From Clostridium ihumii AP5 (lineage in GTDB: Bacteria; Bacillota; Clostridia; Clostridiales; Clostridiaceae): a stretch of DNA of 64,000 nucleotides. The notes under the pieces were generated by a model. The model made no database searches. It saw nothing but the letters and a program-made list of their open reading frames with translations, and was not told the origin of the DNA. Location of the stretch: contig NZ_CCAT010000083.1 of the NCBI RefSeq assembly GCF_000612845.1, positions 186,001 to 250,000 on the forward strand. The letters run 5' to 3'. Positions 1-9,554 of the stretch are shown one piece after another. The position numbers and the translations under genes were made by a program. Position 1 is the first letter of the stretch, and the number at the start of each line of letters is the position of its first letter.

Positions 1-1675
1 GAACATTTAATGTATCTATATTATTAAGTATTATATTTTTCGTATCTAAATATAATGTTTCTATTGTTTCTTTACATTCGTCAAAAATCATTTTAGAACT
101 AGCATTTTTAACTTCGTCAGGCATTCCTGAAACTCTTATGAGCCCTAAAGATTCACCCATACCGTATTCTGCTATCATATTATAAATTATATTTGTACTT
201 TGTTTTAAATCATTATAAGCTCCGGTAGTTATATTTTTTTCACCAAAAATAATTTCTTCAGAAGCACGACCACCTAAGAATACCATTACTTTATTGGTTA
301 AATACTCCATGGTTTGGAAGTTGCTATCTTGTGGTAATGATAATGTATAACCGCCAGCACCTTTTGTAGTTGGTATTATTGAAATTTTGCTGACTTTTTC
401 ATTTGGCAACTTTAATAAGGAAACTAATGCATGTCCAGCTTCATGGTATGCAGTAATTTCTTTATCTTTAGAAGTTAAAGAAGTTTTATCAATTTTTTCA
501 TAACCAGCTATAATATTAGAAAAAGACTTATCTAAATGATACTCTGTAATATAGGGTGCATTTTCTTTACAAGCCAGTATAGCTGCTTCATTTATTAAAC
601 TTTCAATTTTAGCACCAGAAAAATAAGCAGTTTTTATTGCTAGATCTTTTAAGTTAAAATTATTATATGGTTTGTTTTTTAAATGAAGGGAAATAATTTT
701 TTCTCTAGCAGATATATCAGGTAATGCAACTTCTATATGTCTATCAAATCTTCCGGGTCTTAACAATGCAGAATCTAATACATCAAGTCTATTAGTTGCT
801 GCTATTACAACTATATTATGACTTTCGTTGAAACCTGACATTTCGGTAAGAAGTGCATTTAATGTTTGATCTTTTTCTTCAGAACTTCCATTTGTACTAT
901 TACTTCTTTTTTTACCAATAGCATCAATTTCATCTATAAAAATAACAGCTTTTTTATTAGATTTAGCTTTTTTAAAAAGGTGTCGTATTCTACTAGCACC
1001 TACCCCTACATACATTTGTATAAAATCTGAACCAGAAACAGCGTAAAATGGAACATTTGCTTCGCCAGCAATGGCTTTGGCTATAAGAGTTTTGCCTGTG
1101 CCTGGATCACCATGTAATATAATTCCCTTTGGCATTCTAGCACCATATTTTTTATATTTTTCAGGATTTCTTAGATAATCTACGATATCTTTAACATTTT
1201 CTTTAACTTCATCATTTCCGGCTACAGAATTGAAATTAAAATTATTAGCCATAGATGAAGATACATCTTGTGTGTCTATACAAGAAATACCTCCCTTTGT
1301 TTTTCGATTTGACATAAAAAATGCAATTATAAATATAATTGATACAATAAAAGATAGGGATACAACAGTCTGAATTTTAGAAATAGAAGAATTTAAATTA
1401 ACTTCTATATTATTCTTTAAAAGTGACTCTTTCAAATTTAAACTATTAGGATTATCAGTTAGATATTTACTACCATCATTGAGTATTATTTCAATTTTAG
1501 AAGATGGAGATAAATTAACAGAACGTACAATTTTATTATCAACATCTTTTAAGAAATTACTATAATTTTTAAAGGGCATATTTAAATTTGTAGAATTTAT
1601 ATAAACCATTATAAATAAAGACAAAAAAGCTATTACAGTTGGAATAGAAATAAGAAGTTTTTTATTAAGTTTCAT
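1..1675 (-). CDS. ftsH: FtsH-like ATP-dependent zinc metalloprotease (3' end outside window)
   Basis: This is a membrane-anchored AAA+ protease that would unfold and degrade membrane and soluble proteins. Two N-terminal hydrophobic segments (about residues 5-25 and 105-125) flank an extracytoplasmic loop. The AAA module shows Walker A GDPGTGKT, Walker B VIFIDEIDAIG and a second region of homology ending in RPGRFDRHIEV. The zinc site HEAGH and the downstream acidic ligand in TTGAYNDLKQST are present. The pore motif reads MYVG where FtsH usually has MFVG. About 558 codons are visible and the frame runs off the left edge, so the C-terminus is not seen. The ATG start follows a weak AGGAAT-type site. 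It could be the main FtsH or a second paralogue; context does not decide. Confidence 0.93.
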   Translation of the reverse strand, partial: MKLNKKLLISIPTVIAFLSLFIMVYINSTNLNMPFKNYSNFLKDVDNKIVRSVNLSPSSKIEIILNDGSKYLTDNPNSLNLKESLLKNNIEVNLNSSISKIQTVVSLSFIVSIIFIIAFFMSNRKTKGGISCIDTQDVSSSMANNFNFNSVAGNDEVKENVKDIVDYLRNPEKYKKYGARMPKGIILHGDPGTGKTLIAKAIAGEANVPFYAVSGSDFIQMYVGVGASRIRHLFKKAKSNKKAVIFIDEIDAIGKKRSNSTNGSSEEKDQTLNALLTEMSGFNESHNIVVIAATNRLDVLDSALLRPGRFDRHIEVALPDISAREKIISLHLKNKPYNNFNLKDLAIKTAYFSGAKIESLINEAAILACKENAPYITEYHLDKSFSNIIAGYEKIDKTSLTSKDKEITAYHEAGHALVSLLKLPNEKVSKISIIPTTKGAGGYTLSLPQDSNFQTMEYLTNKVMVFLGGRASEEIIFGEKNITTGAYNDLKQSTNIIYNMIAEYGMGESLGLIRVSGMPDEVKNASSKMIFDECKETIETLYLDTKNIILNNIDTLNV

Positions 1676-1793
1676 AATATTCCTCACTTTCTTAAGAAAA
1701 TATACTGTATAAAATATTATATAGTTTAAAATGTGTTTGTCTAATTAAAAGCATATAATATGGAAATGTAATTTATGGAATATAACTTGAAAT

Positions 1794-1830
1794 ATTAAAA
1801 GAGAAAGAAAACACATCTTTCTCTTTTAAT
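1794..1830 (-). terminator. Terminator after cysE
   Basis: A long A/T-rich hairpin with arms AAAAGAGAAAGA and TCTTTCTCTTTT lies between cysE and the ftsH-like gene and ends in a T-rich run on the minus strand. Confidence 0.7.
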
Positions 1831-1874
1831 AATGATTTGTACAATGAAATCTTATGAAATCTAATTATAATAAA

Positions 1875-2417
1875 TTAAATTATATAAAAATTAGTGAATT
1901 GAACATCTGAATGATTAATAATTTTAGCTGGAATCCCAACTGCTGTAGAATTTGAACATAATGGTTTTAAAACTACTGAATTTGCTCCAATTTTGCAGTT
2001 ATCACCAATTGTTATAGGTCCTAAAATTTTTGCTCCACAACCGATAATAACATTATTTCCAATTGTGGGATGACGTTTACCTTGATGTTTGCCTGTACCA
2101 CCTAAAGTAACTCCATGATATATTACAACATCATCTCCAATAACGGAAGTTTCACCAATAACTACACCCATTCCATGGTCTATAAAAAGTCGTCTACCTA
2201 ATGTAGCACCAGGATGAATTTCTATACCAGTTAAAAATCTAGCAACTTGTGATATAAATCTGGCTAAAAAGTATAATTTTAAGTTATATAATTTTTTAGC
2301 AAATCTATAAAATAATAAAGCATAAAATGAGGGGTAAAGGATTCCTTCAATATAGCTTTTTATTGCTGGATCCTGTAATTTAATAGTTTTAAGATCTTCT
2401 TTTATATATTTAAACAT
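1875..2417 (-). CDS. cysE: Serine O-acetyltransferase
   Basis: It would acetylate L-serine with acetyl-CoA to O-acetylserine, the substrate of the neighbouring cysteine synthase. At 180 residues it is shorter than the roughly 270-residue enterobacterial CysE and matches the short Firmicute form. An N-terminal helical part precedes a left-handed beta-helix of hexapeptide repeats (about residues 65-165). The active-site signature [17 protein letters not shown] is intact. The start has a clear AAGGTGAT site. It lies 15 bases after cysK on the same strand, so both are probably one transcript controlled by the T-box upstream of cysK. Confidence 0.95.
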   Translation of the reverse strand: MFKYIKEDLKTIKLQDPAIKSYIEGILYPSFYALLFYRFAKKLYNLKLYFLARFISQVARFLTGIEIHPGATLGRRLFIDHGMGVVIGETSVIGDDVVIYHGVTLGGTGKHQGKRHPTIGNNVIIGCGAKILGPITIGDNCKIGANSVVLKPLCSNSTAVGIPAKIINHSDVQFTNFYII

Positions 2418-2432
2418 ATAATATCACCTTCA

Positions 2433-3344
2433 TTATTTAAAAATACCCATAGATAAGTATTTTTCACCTCCATCAGGGGCTATAGTTAATATTTTATGAT
2501 TAGGTCCTAAAAGTTTTGCTAGTTGCAATGCCGCATAGATGTTTGCACCAGAAGATATTCCTAAAAATAGACCTTCTGAGGAAACTAGTGATTTAGTTGT
2601 TTCAATTGCATCTTCATCAGTAACTGCAATTATATAATCAACAAATTTTTTATTGTATATCTTAGGGATGAATCCAGCACCAATTCCTTGTATCTGATGA
2701 GAAGAAGGATTCCCACCAGACAGAACAGGAGAAGATTTAGGTTCAACAGCAACAATTTTTATATTAAAAGCTTTTTCTTTAAGTTTTTCACCAACTCCAA
2801 TTAAAGTTCCACCAGTACCAACTCCAGCAACAAATGCAGATAAATCAGGAATATCATTTAAAATTTCTAATGCTGTGCTTTCATAGTGTTTTTTAGGATT
2901 GTTTAAATTTTCAAATTGATTTAATATAAAGCAATTTGGATTTTCAGAACATAATTCTAAGGCTCTATTTATAGCTCCGTTCATGCCTTTAGAACCATCT
3001 GTAAGAATTAACTCTGCACCGTAAGAACTTATAATATTACGTCTTTCAACACTCATAGTTTCAGGCATTATTATTATTACCTTATAACCTTTTAATTTTC
3101 CAATCATAGCAATAGCTATACCGGTATTTCCACTTGTGGGTTCAACTATAATGCTATCTTTATTTAAAAGACCATTTTTTTCAGCAGCCTCGATCATTCC
3201 TAGAGCAGCTCTATCCTTTATGCTGCCAGCAGGATTATATTTTTCGAGTTTTACATAAACATCAGCCATAGATGGTGTTGTTAATTTATTTAACTTTACA
3301 ATAGGTGTATTACCAATTAAATCTAAAACATTTTTATATAACAT
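2433..3344 (-). CDS. cysK: Cysteine synthase (O-acetylserine sulfhydrylase)
   Basis: This PLP enzyme makes cysteine from O-acetylserine and sulfide. The PLP lysine is in NPAGSIKDRAA (about residue 43), the substrate/phosphate loop is TSGNTGIAIA, and the glycine-rich PLP-phosphate loop reads GVGTGGTLIG. Its 303 residues are normal for the family. The start follows an AGGAGG site at good spacing. It is the first gene after a T-box leader whose specifier reads TGC (Cys), followed directly by cysE, so the operon is probably induced when tRNA-Cys is uncharged. A cystathionine beta-synthase role is less likely given CysE next door and no regulatory domain. Confidence 0.95.
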   Translation of the reverse strand: MLYKNVLDLIGNTPIVKLNKLTTPSMADVYVKLEKYNPAGSIKDRAALGMIEAAEKNGLLNKDSIIVEPTSGNTGIAIAMIGKLKGYKVIIIMPETMSVERRNIISSYGAELILTDGSKGMNGAINRALELCSENPNCFILNQFENLNNPKKHYESTALEILNDIPDLSAFVAGVGTGGTLIGVGEKLKEKAFNIKIVAVEPKSSPVLSGGNPSSHQIQGIGAGFIPKIYNKKFVDYIIAVTDEDAIETTKSLVSSEGLFLGISSGANIYAALQLAKLLGPNHKILTIAPDGGEKYLSMGIFK

Positions 3345-3464
3345 AATTAAGCCTCCTAATATTTTAAGTTTTTAACAAATTTTAATAGGTACCATTAAAT
3401 TAATAAATTTATATATAAGAATAATCATAGCTATGTATTGAAATTTATATTTATACAATAAAAA

Positions 3465-3715
3465 AACTTCGTCTCTAATAATATAGAGACGAAGTATAAA
3501 ACTCCGTGGTTCCACTCTAATTGGACAAAAGTCCCACTCGAAAAATTCAGATACTAATATATCCTATCGCTATAACAGGCGAACCTGGAAAATCCTACAC
3601 GGAACAATATAAAAATTGTTTATTCGGATATTCTGCTCCAAAGGGCACTTCTCATAAATCTATAGTAAAGACTTCTCACCAATGTCTTTTCTCTGTAACT
3701 TAGTAATTATGATAC
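3465..3715 (-). promoter_or_regulatory. T-box leader, cysteine specifier (cysK-cysE)
   Basis: On the minus strand the stem I distal loop motif ATTGGTGAGAAG is followed by GAAG-TGC-CCTTTGGAGC, which puts a TGC (Cys) codon at the specifier position. The antiterminator T-box sequence GAGTGGAACCACGGAG lies near 3510. The terminator arms ACTTCGTCTCTA and TAGAGACGAAGT end in a T run near 3465. The specifier matches the downstream cysteine genes. The exact transcription start is not resolved. Confidence 0.93.
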
Positions 3716-3720
3716 TTTTC

Positions 3721-4206
3721 TTTATCAATGCATTTATATAATATTTTAATATGTTCAAATTAAATATACATGTAAATTAATAAAAGTTTAAAATCATTAT
3801 AGAATAAATATATTAATAATACTAGGAAAATGTTACAAAATAATGATAATAATTATTAATAATATTAATTATAATGATTAATATTATTAATTACAAATCT
3901 AATATATGAGGAAAATAAAGAATAAAGTAATAAAATTTTTTTATGTACAATGACTAGTGTTTGAATTTTATATATAATTAAATTTTGTTGTTATTTTAAT
4001 AAATTTGACTTATGATAAAGAAGAATTAAGAAGTTTAAAATGAAACTTGCAATTATGAATGATTATTATAAATATGTTCTTAACTGTGAGTAAATAATGA
4101 GCTTATAATCAATAATATTAATGTTTAGCAACTAAAATGTCATAAAATAATATTATTATATAATATGACAAATATAAAACTATGATTATATGAGGAGTTG
4201 AAAAAA
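3721..4206. other. AT-rich intergenic region
   Basis: About 485 bases of very A/T-rich DNA separate the divergent cysteine leader and the 919-residue gene. Both promoters must lie here, but I cannot assign one confidently. No ORF with a ribosome binding site, repeat copy or strong hairpin was seen. Confidence 0.5.
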
Positions 4207-6966
4207 GTGAGATTAAAAAATCAAGTTAATTTTTTAAGAAAATCTTATGAAGATATAAAAAAATTTGATATATACTTAAGTTTATGTGAACCAGAGATTA
4301 GTTGTGAAGTATCTTTAGCATTAAAGAGATATTACACATGGGTGTTGAAAAATAATTTTAAAATAGAATTAGAAGATGATGATGTTTTAAAATATTTCAG
4401 CAATATAGTAAAGGATTTAAGTTACATTCCTACATCGAAATTAAATTATGCAGATATGAAAAAATTAATAGTTGCACATTTTTCATTAGGAGAATTATAT
4501 ATACATAAAAATAATAGAAGTTTTGCTGAGGAACATTTTGAAAAGGTTATAGAGATTTTAAATAATGCAAATAAAAATGATAGTAAGTTTTTCAATATGG
4601 TTCAAGATGAAGATGACATAACTGTATTTGAACTTTCTATGTGGGCAAGAAAAAACTTAGGTGACATATGTAGTAATAATGAAAAGGCGTTAGTATTTTA
4701 TGAAAGTATAGTTAGTGATAGAGAATTATTATACTTAGAAAAAAATAAATCCATATATTATATATCAAAAGTTATGGAAGATGTTGATAAAGCATATGAA
4801 GCAGCTATTAATATTATAAAAGTTATGCCAGACTATGAAAATGTAGGAAAAGATGCCGTAGAATTTTTAAGAAACAGTAAATTTTATTTGAAAGCATTAG
4901 AAATTTGTTACAATGAATATTATAAAAATGAAGATATATACTGGGTAAATGTAGCTATAAGCTGTTGTAATGTTGATAAAAGCTTTAATATACAATGTTT
5001 AGAAAGAACAGTAAAATTTTTAGAACTATTATTGACAACTCAACATTTTGATGAATGGGGAAATTTAGTTGAGGCACTATATAATGCAGTGAAGAATTGG
5101 AGTACGGGACTTCAAAATTTATTAGAATATCTTAGTAGTACTTTAAATAAGATAAATTATAAGTCAATAGATTATAGCAACTTTAGTAATTGTTTACCAG
5201 TTTTAAAAAATATATATAAAGAAATTTTAGATAAAAAATATGAGAATAAAAAAATAAGGGGATTTGAAGAAGATTTTAATTTTTACTTTATGATGGCTTC
5301 ATTTAGAAATAAAAATTATAATGATAGTTTTGAAGCTTCTACTAGATTATTGGCTATGAAAGTTCAAGGTAGTTTGAAATATGATATAAATTATATAGAG
5401 AAAGTTATGAAAGCTAGTTTAGAGAATGTTTCTCAAAATGAAGATAATGTAAAAATTTATCCTTGGATGGAATTAATAAATAAAGTAAATTTCATAGGTG
5501 AAAAATGCGATTTTAACAATGATATAACATATGATGAGCAATGTAGAATAGTAAACAGAAAAATAAAAATACTAATTTTATGTGAAGATTTAAAACGAAA
5601 AGAAGAGTTTTTAAATAGTATGCAACAAAACATATTTAAAATAGTAAATAAAATAGAAAGTGGAGAATTTGTTGTTGTAGAAGATCAAAATATAGATATT
5701 GCTGATATAGCTATAGTTTTATTAGAAAATAATAATATAGAAAAAGGCATAAAAGATAAAATTAGTGAGCTAGATTACAAGAATACAAGTAAATTTTTAT
5801 GGATAGTTAGTAGTGATATCCCAGATGCAGAAGTGAAAGAAACTAAACAAATTTTGAAAAATAAGGGTATTTTATCTCACGAAGAAATTTATAAAGAATC
5901 AGATGTAGAAGATATATACAATAAAATAGAAGAATCAGTTCCTAATAGTATTACTATGTATAGATATAATGATTTTTCAAATTTAGTAAAAAAACATTTA
6001 AAAGATATAGATAAAGAAACAGAGAGAGAATTTCTTGAAAAAGGTTTAGAAGTACAGTCTGTTGAGGATTCAACTTTTAAATATGAAGAAGACTTAAAAA
6101 TAATAAAAAATAATGTTGAAGATTTTAAGGATAAAATAAATAATGACTTAGAATCTTTGAAGGATTATGTTGGAAATAAAATAGATACAGTTGTACCTGC
6201 AATTATAGATTCAAATTCAAGGATTATTGACACTATAGAAGAAGGAAAAAATTTAAGAGATGAAGCAGAAAGTGCTATCAGTAATAAAATTGTAGAGTGG
6301 TGTAATGAAGAAATAGTAGATATGCTAAAAAATCAATTTAATATGTTTTTAAATAAATATGATAAGGTATATTTTTCTCAATTAGACTTAATTAGAAGTA
6401 CAAATAATAATACTAGGAAGATTAAACCAATTGCTTTAGATTTTGCAGATGACATTAAAGAAGTCAATTTTATCTCAGAAGATGATTTAAAAATAAAAAT
6501 AAATAATTACTATGAGGAATTTCTTGAAAACTTAGATTTCAAATTTAAAATGTTTCCAAGAAAAAATATAATAAAAAGTATAGCAACTGGTTTATCTGGA
6601 ATTTTTTCGAAACAAGGGGACAAAATAAGTAATAAAAAAGAATTAGTAAAAGCTGAGTTAATTGAAGAAAGTGATATAGTTTGTGATAATATTTATAATA
6701 AAATATTTGATAAATTGGAAGAATTAACTTTAAAAATACACATGGAAATTGATGATATATTTAAAGAGCTAATTGATGATATAGAAAAAAATATATTAAC
6801 ATCTAAAAAGATTTTTGAAACTAAAAAAATAGAGAGAAATGGATTAGAAACAAGAAATAAAGAGATTGTAATAAATATATCATTTATAAATAGTGAATTA
6901 GAAAAATATAAAAAACAATTATTACTTGGAGTATTGTATTGTAACGGAACAGTTTATAAAATATAA
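4207..6966 (+). CDS. Large unrecognised protein: TPR-like helices, alpha/beta segment, coiled-coil C-terminus
   Basis: I do not recognise this 919-residue protein. The first 420 residues are helical with TPR-like pairs (for example around FAEEHFEKVIEILNNA). Residues about 455-570 look alpha/beta: a strand (KIKILILCED) is followed by a helix, then IADIAIVLLENN and TSKFLWIVSSD. This order is reminiscent of a GTPase-type domain, but no P-loop GxxxxGK[ST] is present. The last third is charged and coiled-coil rich, like a dynamin-type stalk. GTG at 4207 is preferred because GAGGAG lies nine bases before it; TTG at 4198 touches that site. It is monocistronic. A degenerate dynamin-like protein is only an inference. 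Confidence 0.6.
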   Translation: MRLKNQVNFLRKSYEDIKKFDIYLSLCEPEISCEVSLALKRYYTWVLKNNFKIELEDDDVLKYFSNIVKDLSYIPTSKLNYADMKKLIVAHFSLGELYIHKNNRSFAEEHFEKVIEILNNANKNDSKFFNMVQDEDDITVFELSMWARKNLGDICSNNEKALVFYESIVSDRELLYLEKNKSIYYISKVMEDVDKAYEAAINIIKVMPDYENVGKDAVEFLRNSKFYLKALEICYNEYYKNEDIYWVNVAISCCNVDKSFNIQCLERTVKFLELLLTTQHFDEWGNLVEALYNAVKNWSTGLQNLLEYLSSTLNKINYKSIDYSNFSNCLPVLKNIYKEILDKKYENKKIRGFEEDFNFYFMMASFRNKNYNDSFEASTRLLAMKVQGSLKYDINYIEKVMKASLENVSQNEDNVKIYPWMELINKVNFIGEKCDFNNDITYDEQCRIVNRKIKILILCEDLKRKEEFLNSMQQNIFKIVNKIESGEFVVVEDQNIDIADIAIVLLENNNIEKGIKDKISELDYKNTSKFLWIVSSDIPDAEVKETKQILKNKGILSHEEIYKESDVEDIYNKIEESVPNSITMYRYNDFSNLVKKHLKDIDKETEREFLEKGLEVQSVEDSTFKYEEDLKIIKNNVEDFKDKINNDLESLKDYVGNKIDTVVPAIIDSNSRIIDTIEEGKNLRDEAESAISNKIVEWCNEEIVDMLKNQFNMFLNKYDKVYFSQLDLIRSTNNNTRKIKPIALDFADDIKEVNFISEDDLKIKINNYYEEFLENLDFKFKMFPRKNIIKSIATGLSGIFSKQGDKISNKKELVKAELIEESDIVCDNIYNKIFDKLEELTLKIHMEIDDIFKELIDDIEKNILTSKKIFETKKIERNGLETRNKEIVINISFINSELEKYKKQLLLGVLYCNGTVYKI

Positions 6967-6975
6967 ATTTTAATG

Positions 6976-7020
6976 TTGAAAGTAAAGTCGTATTTTTACT
7001 AAATTTGACTTTACTTTTTT
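6976..7020 (+). terminator. Terminator of the 919-residue gene
   Basis: Arms AAAGTAAAGTC and GACTTTACTTT enclose a loop of about 20 bases and are followed by a T run. Confidence 0.8.
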
Positions 7021-7033
7021 ATTATACAATATT

Positions 7034-7579
7034 TTAAAATGTATATATCATAGAATGCATTTTATTAAATAGAATATCTAAATTTTTTTCTTTATCATTA
7101 AAATTAGATAAAAGTAATGAGTCAATGTTATTTAGTAAGTGTAAAATAAATGTTGAACTATACAAATAGTTAACTATAGAATTAGAATCTTGTTCAAGTG
7201 AATTAACTATATGGGAAATAGGTAAAGAAAGGTTAGTGTAATAACTTTGAATAAAAATATATTTTTTTATATCCTTAGTTAATGGATATAAGGTATACAT
7301 ATCATCATAAATTATTTCAATTATATCTTTAAGTTTTGATCTATTATCTAAAGAGGAAATTCCTTTGAGTTTTGAAAAAGTGTTTTGCCAATGATTATCT
7401 AAAATTTTTACAATTATTTTACGTTTATTGGGGAAATAATTGTAGAGAGTACCAATAGATAAATTGCACTTTTTAGAAATTGATTTCATGTCTACATTTT
7501 CGTATCCTCTTGAAATAAATAAAGTTTTAGAAGTATTTATAATATTATATTCTATGTCTTCGTTATTAATATTAGGCAA
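7034..7579 (-). CDS. TetR/AcrR-family transcriptional regulator
   Basis: This is a probable dimeric DNA-binding repressor. The N-terminal helix-turn-helix shows the TetR pattern: ISRGYENVDMKSISKKCNLS followed by IGTLYNYFPNKRKI (about residues 20-55). The remaining 120 residues are a helical ligand/dimer domain of unknown specificity. A TTG start at 7579 is chosen because GGGAGG lies ten bases before it; an ATG at 7639 would add 20 residues that do not fit the family and overlap the opposite promoter region. It is divergent from the DUF3892 gene with 74 bases between them, so it may regulate that gene and itself. Confidence 0.88.
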   Translation of the reverse strand: MPNINNEDIEYNIINTSKTLFISRGYENVDMKSISKKCNLSIGTLYNYFPNKRKIIVKILDNHWQNTFSKLKGISSLDNRSKLKDIIEIIYDDMYTLYPLTKDIKKYIFIQSYYTNLSLPISHIVNSLEQDSNSIVNYLYSSTFILHLLNNIDSLLLSNFNDKEKNLDILFNKMHSMIYTF

Positions 7580-7653
7580 CTTGTAAATAACCTCCCTGCA
7601 AAAAGAATAAATCTTCGTTATATAAAACATAATATTCATAAGGAGTGATAAAT

Positions 7654-7902
7654 ATGAAAGATAATTTTAATAATGAATGTAAAAATACTATTTCAAAAGT
7701 AAGAAAGAATTCTGATGGCGACATTACAGATGTTATGCTTTCAAATGGAGACACATACTCAATAAAAGAAGGAATAAACATGGCTAAGAATGGAATGATT
7801 GAAGGTGTAAATGTAGGAAAGGCTAAAAACGGAAGAGAATTTTTAAGAAGTAATCCAAATGGAAAAGAGGATGATAACTTAGACAATAAAGAGATGTTTT
7901 AA
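7654..7902 (+). CDS. DUF3892 family small protein
   Basis: This 82-residue protein matches my memory of the DUF3892 pattern: ISKVRKNSDGDITDVMLSNG, then MIEGVNVG, and a C-terminal LRSNPNGKEDDNLD. The function of the family is unknown. ATG at 7654 is chosen because AAGGAGTG is seven bases upstream; the earlier GTG at 7645 lies inside that site. It is divergent from the TetR gene and shares a terminator with the convergent ApbE gene. Confidence 0.8.
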   Translation: MKDNFNNECKNTISKVRKNSDGDITDVMLSNGDTYSIKEGINMAKNGMIEGVNVGKAKNGREFLRSNPNGKEDDNLDNKEMF

Positions 7903-7930
7903 AAAAGAGCTGATTAGCATCAGCTCTTTC
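7903..7930. terminator. Bidirectional terminator
   Basis: Perfect arms AGAGCTGAT and ATCAGCTCT around TAGC sit between the convergent DUF3892 and ApbE genes, with A and T runs on either side. Confidence 0.85.
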
Positions 7931-8958
7931 TATTCTTCCAATGAATATGATGAATTAGTTATTTTAAAGTTGTTTTTAATTCCATCAGTTATAAAGATCT
8001 TTTTATCTTTAGTTATAAAAATAGCATCTATATTATCTAAAGACTCTATAAATTCTAGACCTTTTTTAGAACCTAAAGCAAAAGTAGTTGTAGAAAGTGC
8101 ATCTCCATCAATAGATTTATCACTTATTACAGAAACACTTAATAAATCATTATCAAAAGGATAGCCAGTTTTAGGATCTAAAATATGATGATAAATTTTG
8201 CCATCTACTTCTAAGTATCTTTGATATGTACCAGATGTAACTATAGATTTGTTCTTTACAAGTAAATTACCTACAGAACCTTTTGTGTCATTAGGATCTT
8301 GGATACCAATTCGCCAATCAGTTCCATTAGGTTTATTACCTAACATATATATATTTCCACCTAAATTTATCATAGCAATACTAACATTATGTTCTTTAAG
8401 CAAGTCAGTTAAAATGTCAGCAGCATAGCCTTTAGCTATTCCACCAAGATCTATTACCATATTTGGTTCTTTTAAAAATATAGTTTTATCATTTTCATTC
8501 AAATCAACATTTTTAAAACCTACATAAGATAAAGTATCTTTTATAAGTATATTTTCAGGGACTTTAGCATTCTCAGTTCCTATTCCCCAAAGTTTTACAA
8601 TTGGGCCTATAGTTATATCGAAATTTCCATTTGAAAGTTGAGAATAATAAAGGCCTCTTTTTACTATATTAAAAGTATCATCACTGACTTTAATAGGCTT
8701 ATTTCCTGCATTTTCATTTACTGTATCTAATTCTGTACCAGTTTTATTTATACTTACCAAATCTTCTAAATTCTTAAGTTCATCAAAACATTTATCTAAA
8801 ATACTTGTATCTTTAGAATCAAATATTTGAATTGTACAAACAGTACCTATTATCATATCAGTTCTAGAAATGGGTTCAGAACTTTGTTTTGAACATCCAA
8901 ATATGAAAAATGAAGATAAGATAGTACAAAATAATATACATTTCTTTAAAAAATTCAT
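7930..8958 (-). CDS. apbE: FAD:protein FMN transferase (ApbE), lipoprotein
   Basis: ApbE attaches FMN from FAD through a phosphoester bond to a Thr/Ser of extracytoplasmic flavoproteins. The N-terminus is a lipoprotein signal with lipobox FIFGC, so it is anchored outside the membrane. Family landmarks are visible: the early MIIGT segment, the VIDLGGIAKGYAAD motif (about residue 170), HHILDPKTGYPF, and the late SIDGDALSTTTFALG metal/FAD region. Its length of 342 is typical. Its likely substrate is the FMN-binding lipoprotein encoded just upstream on the same strand (9099-9554), though a terminator between them suggests they are not strictly co-transcribed. Confidence 0.95.
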   Translation of the reverse strand: MNFLKKCILFCTILSSFFIFGCSKQSSEPISRTDMIIGTVCTIQIFDSKDTSILDKCFDELKNLEDLVSINKTGTELDTVNENAGNKPIKVSDDTFNIVKRGLYYSQLSNGNFDITIGPIVKLWGIGTENAKVPENILIKDTLSYVGFKNVDLNENDKTIFLKEPNMVIDLGGIAKGYAADILTDLLKEHNVSIAMINLGGNIYMLGNKPNGTDWRIGIQDPNDTKGSVGNLLVKNKSIVTSGTYQRYLEVDGKIYHHILDPKTGYPFDNDLLSVSVISDKSIDGDALSTTTFALGSKKGLEFIESLDNIDAIFITKDKKIFITDGIKNNFKITNSSYSLEE

Positions 8959-9023
8959 ATGTAATAACCTCCTAACTGTATAGTTACAAAAATTATAAAT
9001 ATAATTTAAAATTATTATATCAT

Positions 9024-9060
9024 AAAAAGAGACTTTAGGATAAAACCTAAAGTCTCATAT
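9024..9060 (-). terminator. Terminator of the FMN-binding lipoprotein gene
   Basis: On the minus strand, arms GAGACTTTAGG and CCTAAAGTCTC around a short loop are followed by a T run. A second hairpin (arms around GTACAATAT) lies between it and the stop codon. Confidence 0.8.
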
Positions 9061-9098
9061 TGGCTTGTACTATATTGAAAAAATATTGTACCAATATA

Positions 9099-9554
9099 TT
9101 ATTTTGCTGGTTTTACTTTAACTACATCAGTATTACCTTTTTCAGCTGCTTTTAAAGCTTCTGTAGCTAAAAGTTTGAAATCAGATGATGAAGTAGTAGC
9201 GCCTGTTATACTATCAACTTCTTCTATATTTCCTTTTTCTATTAATTGTTTGCTAAATTTTTCTGAAAATTCTTTTGGATAAGTCTTTGCAACTGGTTCC
9301 ATTTGTGCTTTGTAGTCTTCATCTTCAGATTTTAATTTATCTTCTTCATTTTTGTAATCAGCTTTACAATCAACTATTTTTCCTTCTTCAATAGTTAATT
9401 CTACAAATCCAGTCCAACCATGGCTATCAGCTTCACTGAATTCAGCTTTGTATGTGCCATCTTGAGGGCCTTCAGTTTTAGAAGATCCACATCCTACTAG
9501 TAATGTTCCTGCTAATAATGCTGCTGAAACAGCACTTAAAAGTTTTTTATTCAT
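9099..9554 (-). CDS. FMN-binding domain lipoprotein (PplA-like)
   Basis: This small exported redox protein has a lipoprotein signal with lipobox TLLVGC, followed by a short linker and one FMN-binding domain. The flavinylation motif DSITGATTSS (about residues 117-126) provides the threonine that ApbE would modify. The 151-residue length, single domain and neighbouring apbE resemble half of the two-domain PplA lipoprotein of Listeria. It probably carries electrons outside the membrane, but the electron donor is not encoded nearby. It is preceded by a good AGGAGG site and flanked by its own terminator. Confidence 0.88.
   Translation of the reverse strand: MNKKLLSAVSAALLAGTLLVGCGSSKTEGPQDGTYKAEFSEADSHGWTGFVELTIEEGKIVDCKADYKNEEDKLKSEDEDYKAQMEPVAKTYPKEFSEKFSKQLIEKGNIEEVDSITGATTSSSDFKLLATEALKAAEKGNTDVVKVKPAK

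Noticed and set aside
3521-3703. Plus-strand 60-codon open frame
   Set aside because: It lies wholly within the cysteine T-box on the opposite strand and has no ribosome site.
7572-7886. Minus-strand 104-codon open frame
   Set aside because: It is antisense to the DUF3892 gene, which has the better ribosome site and family match.
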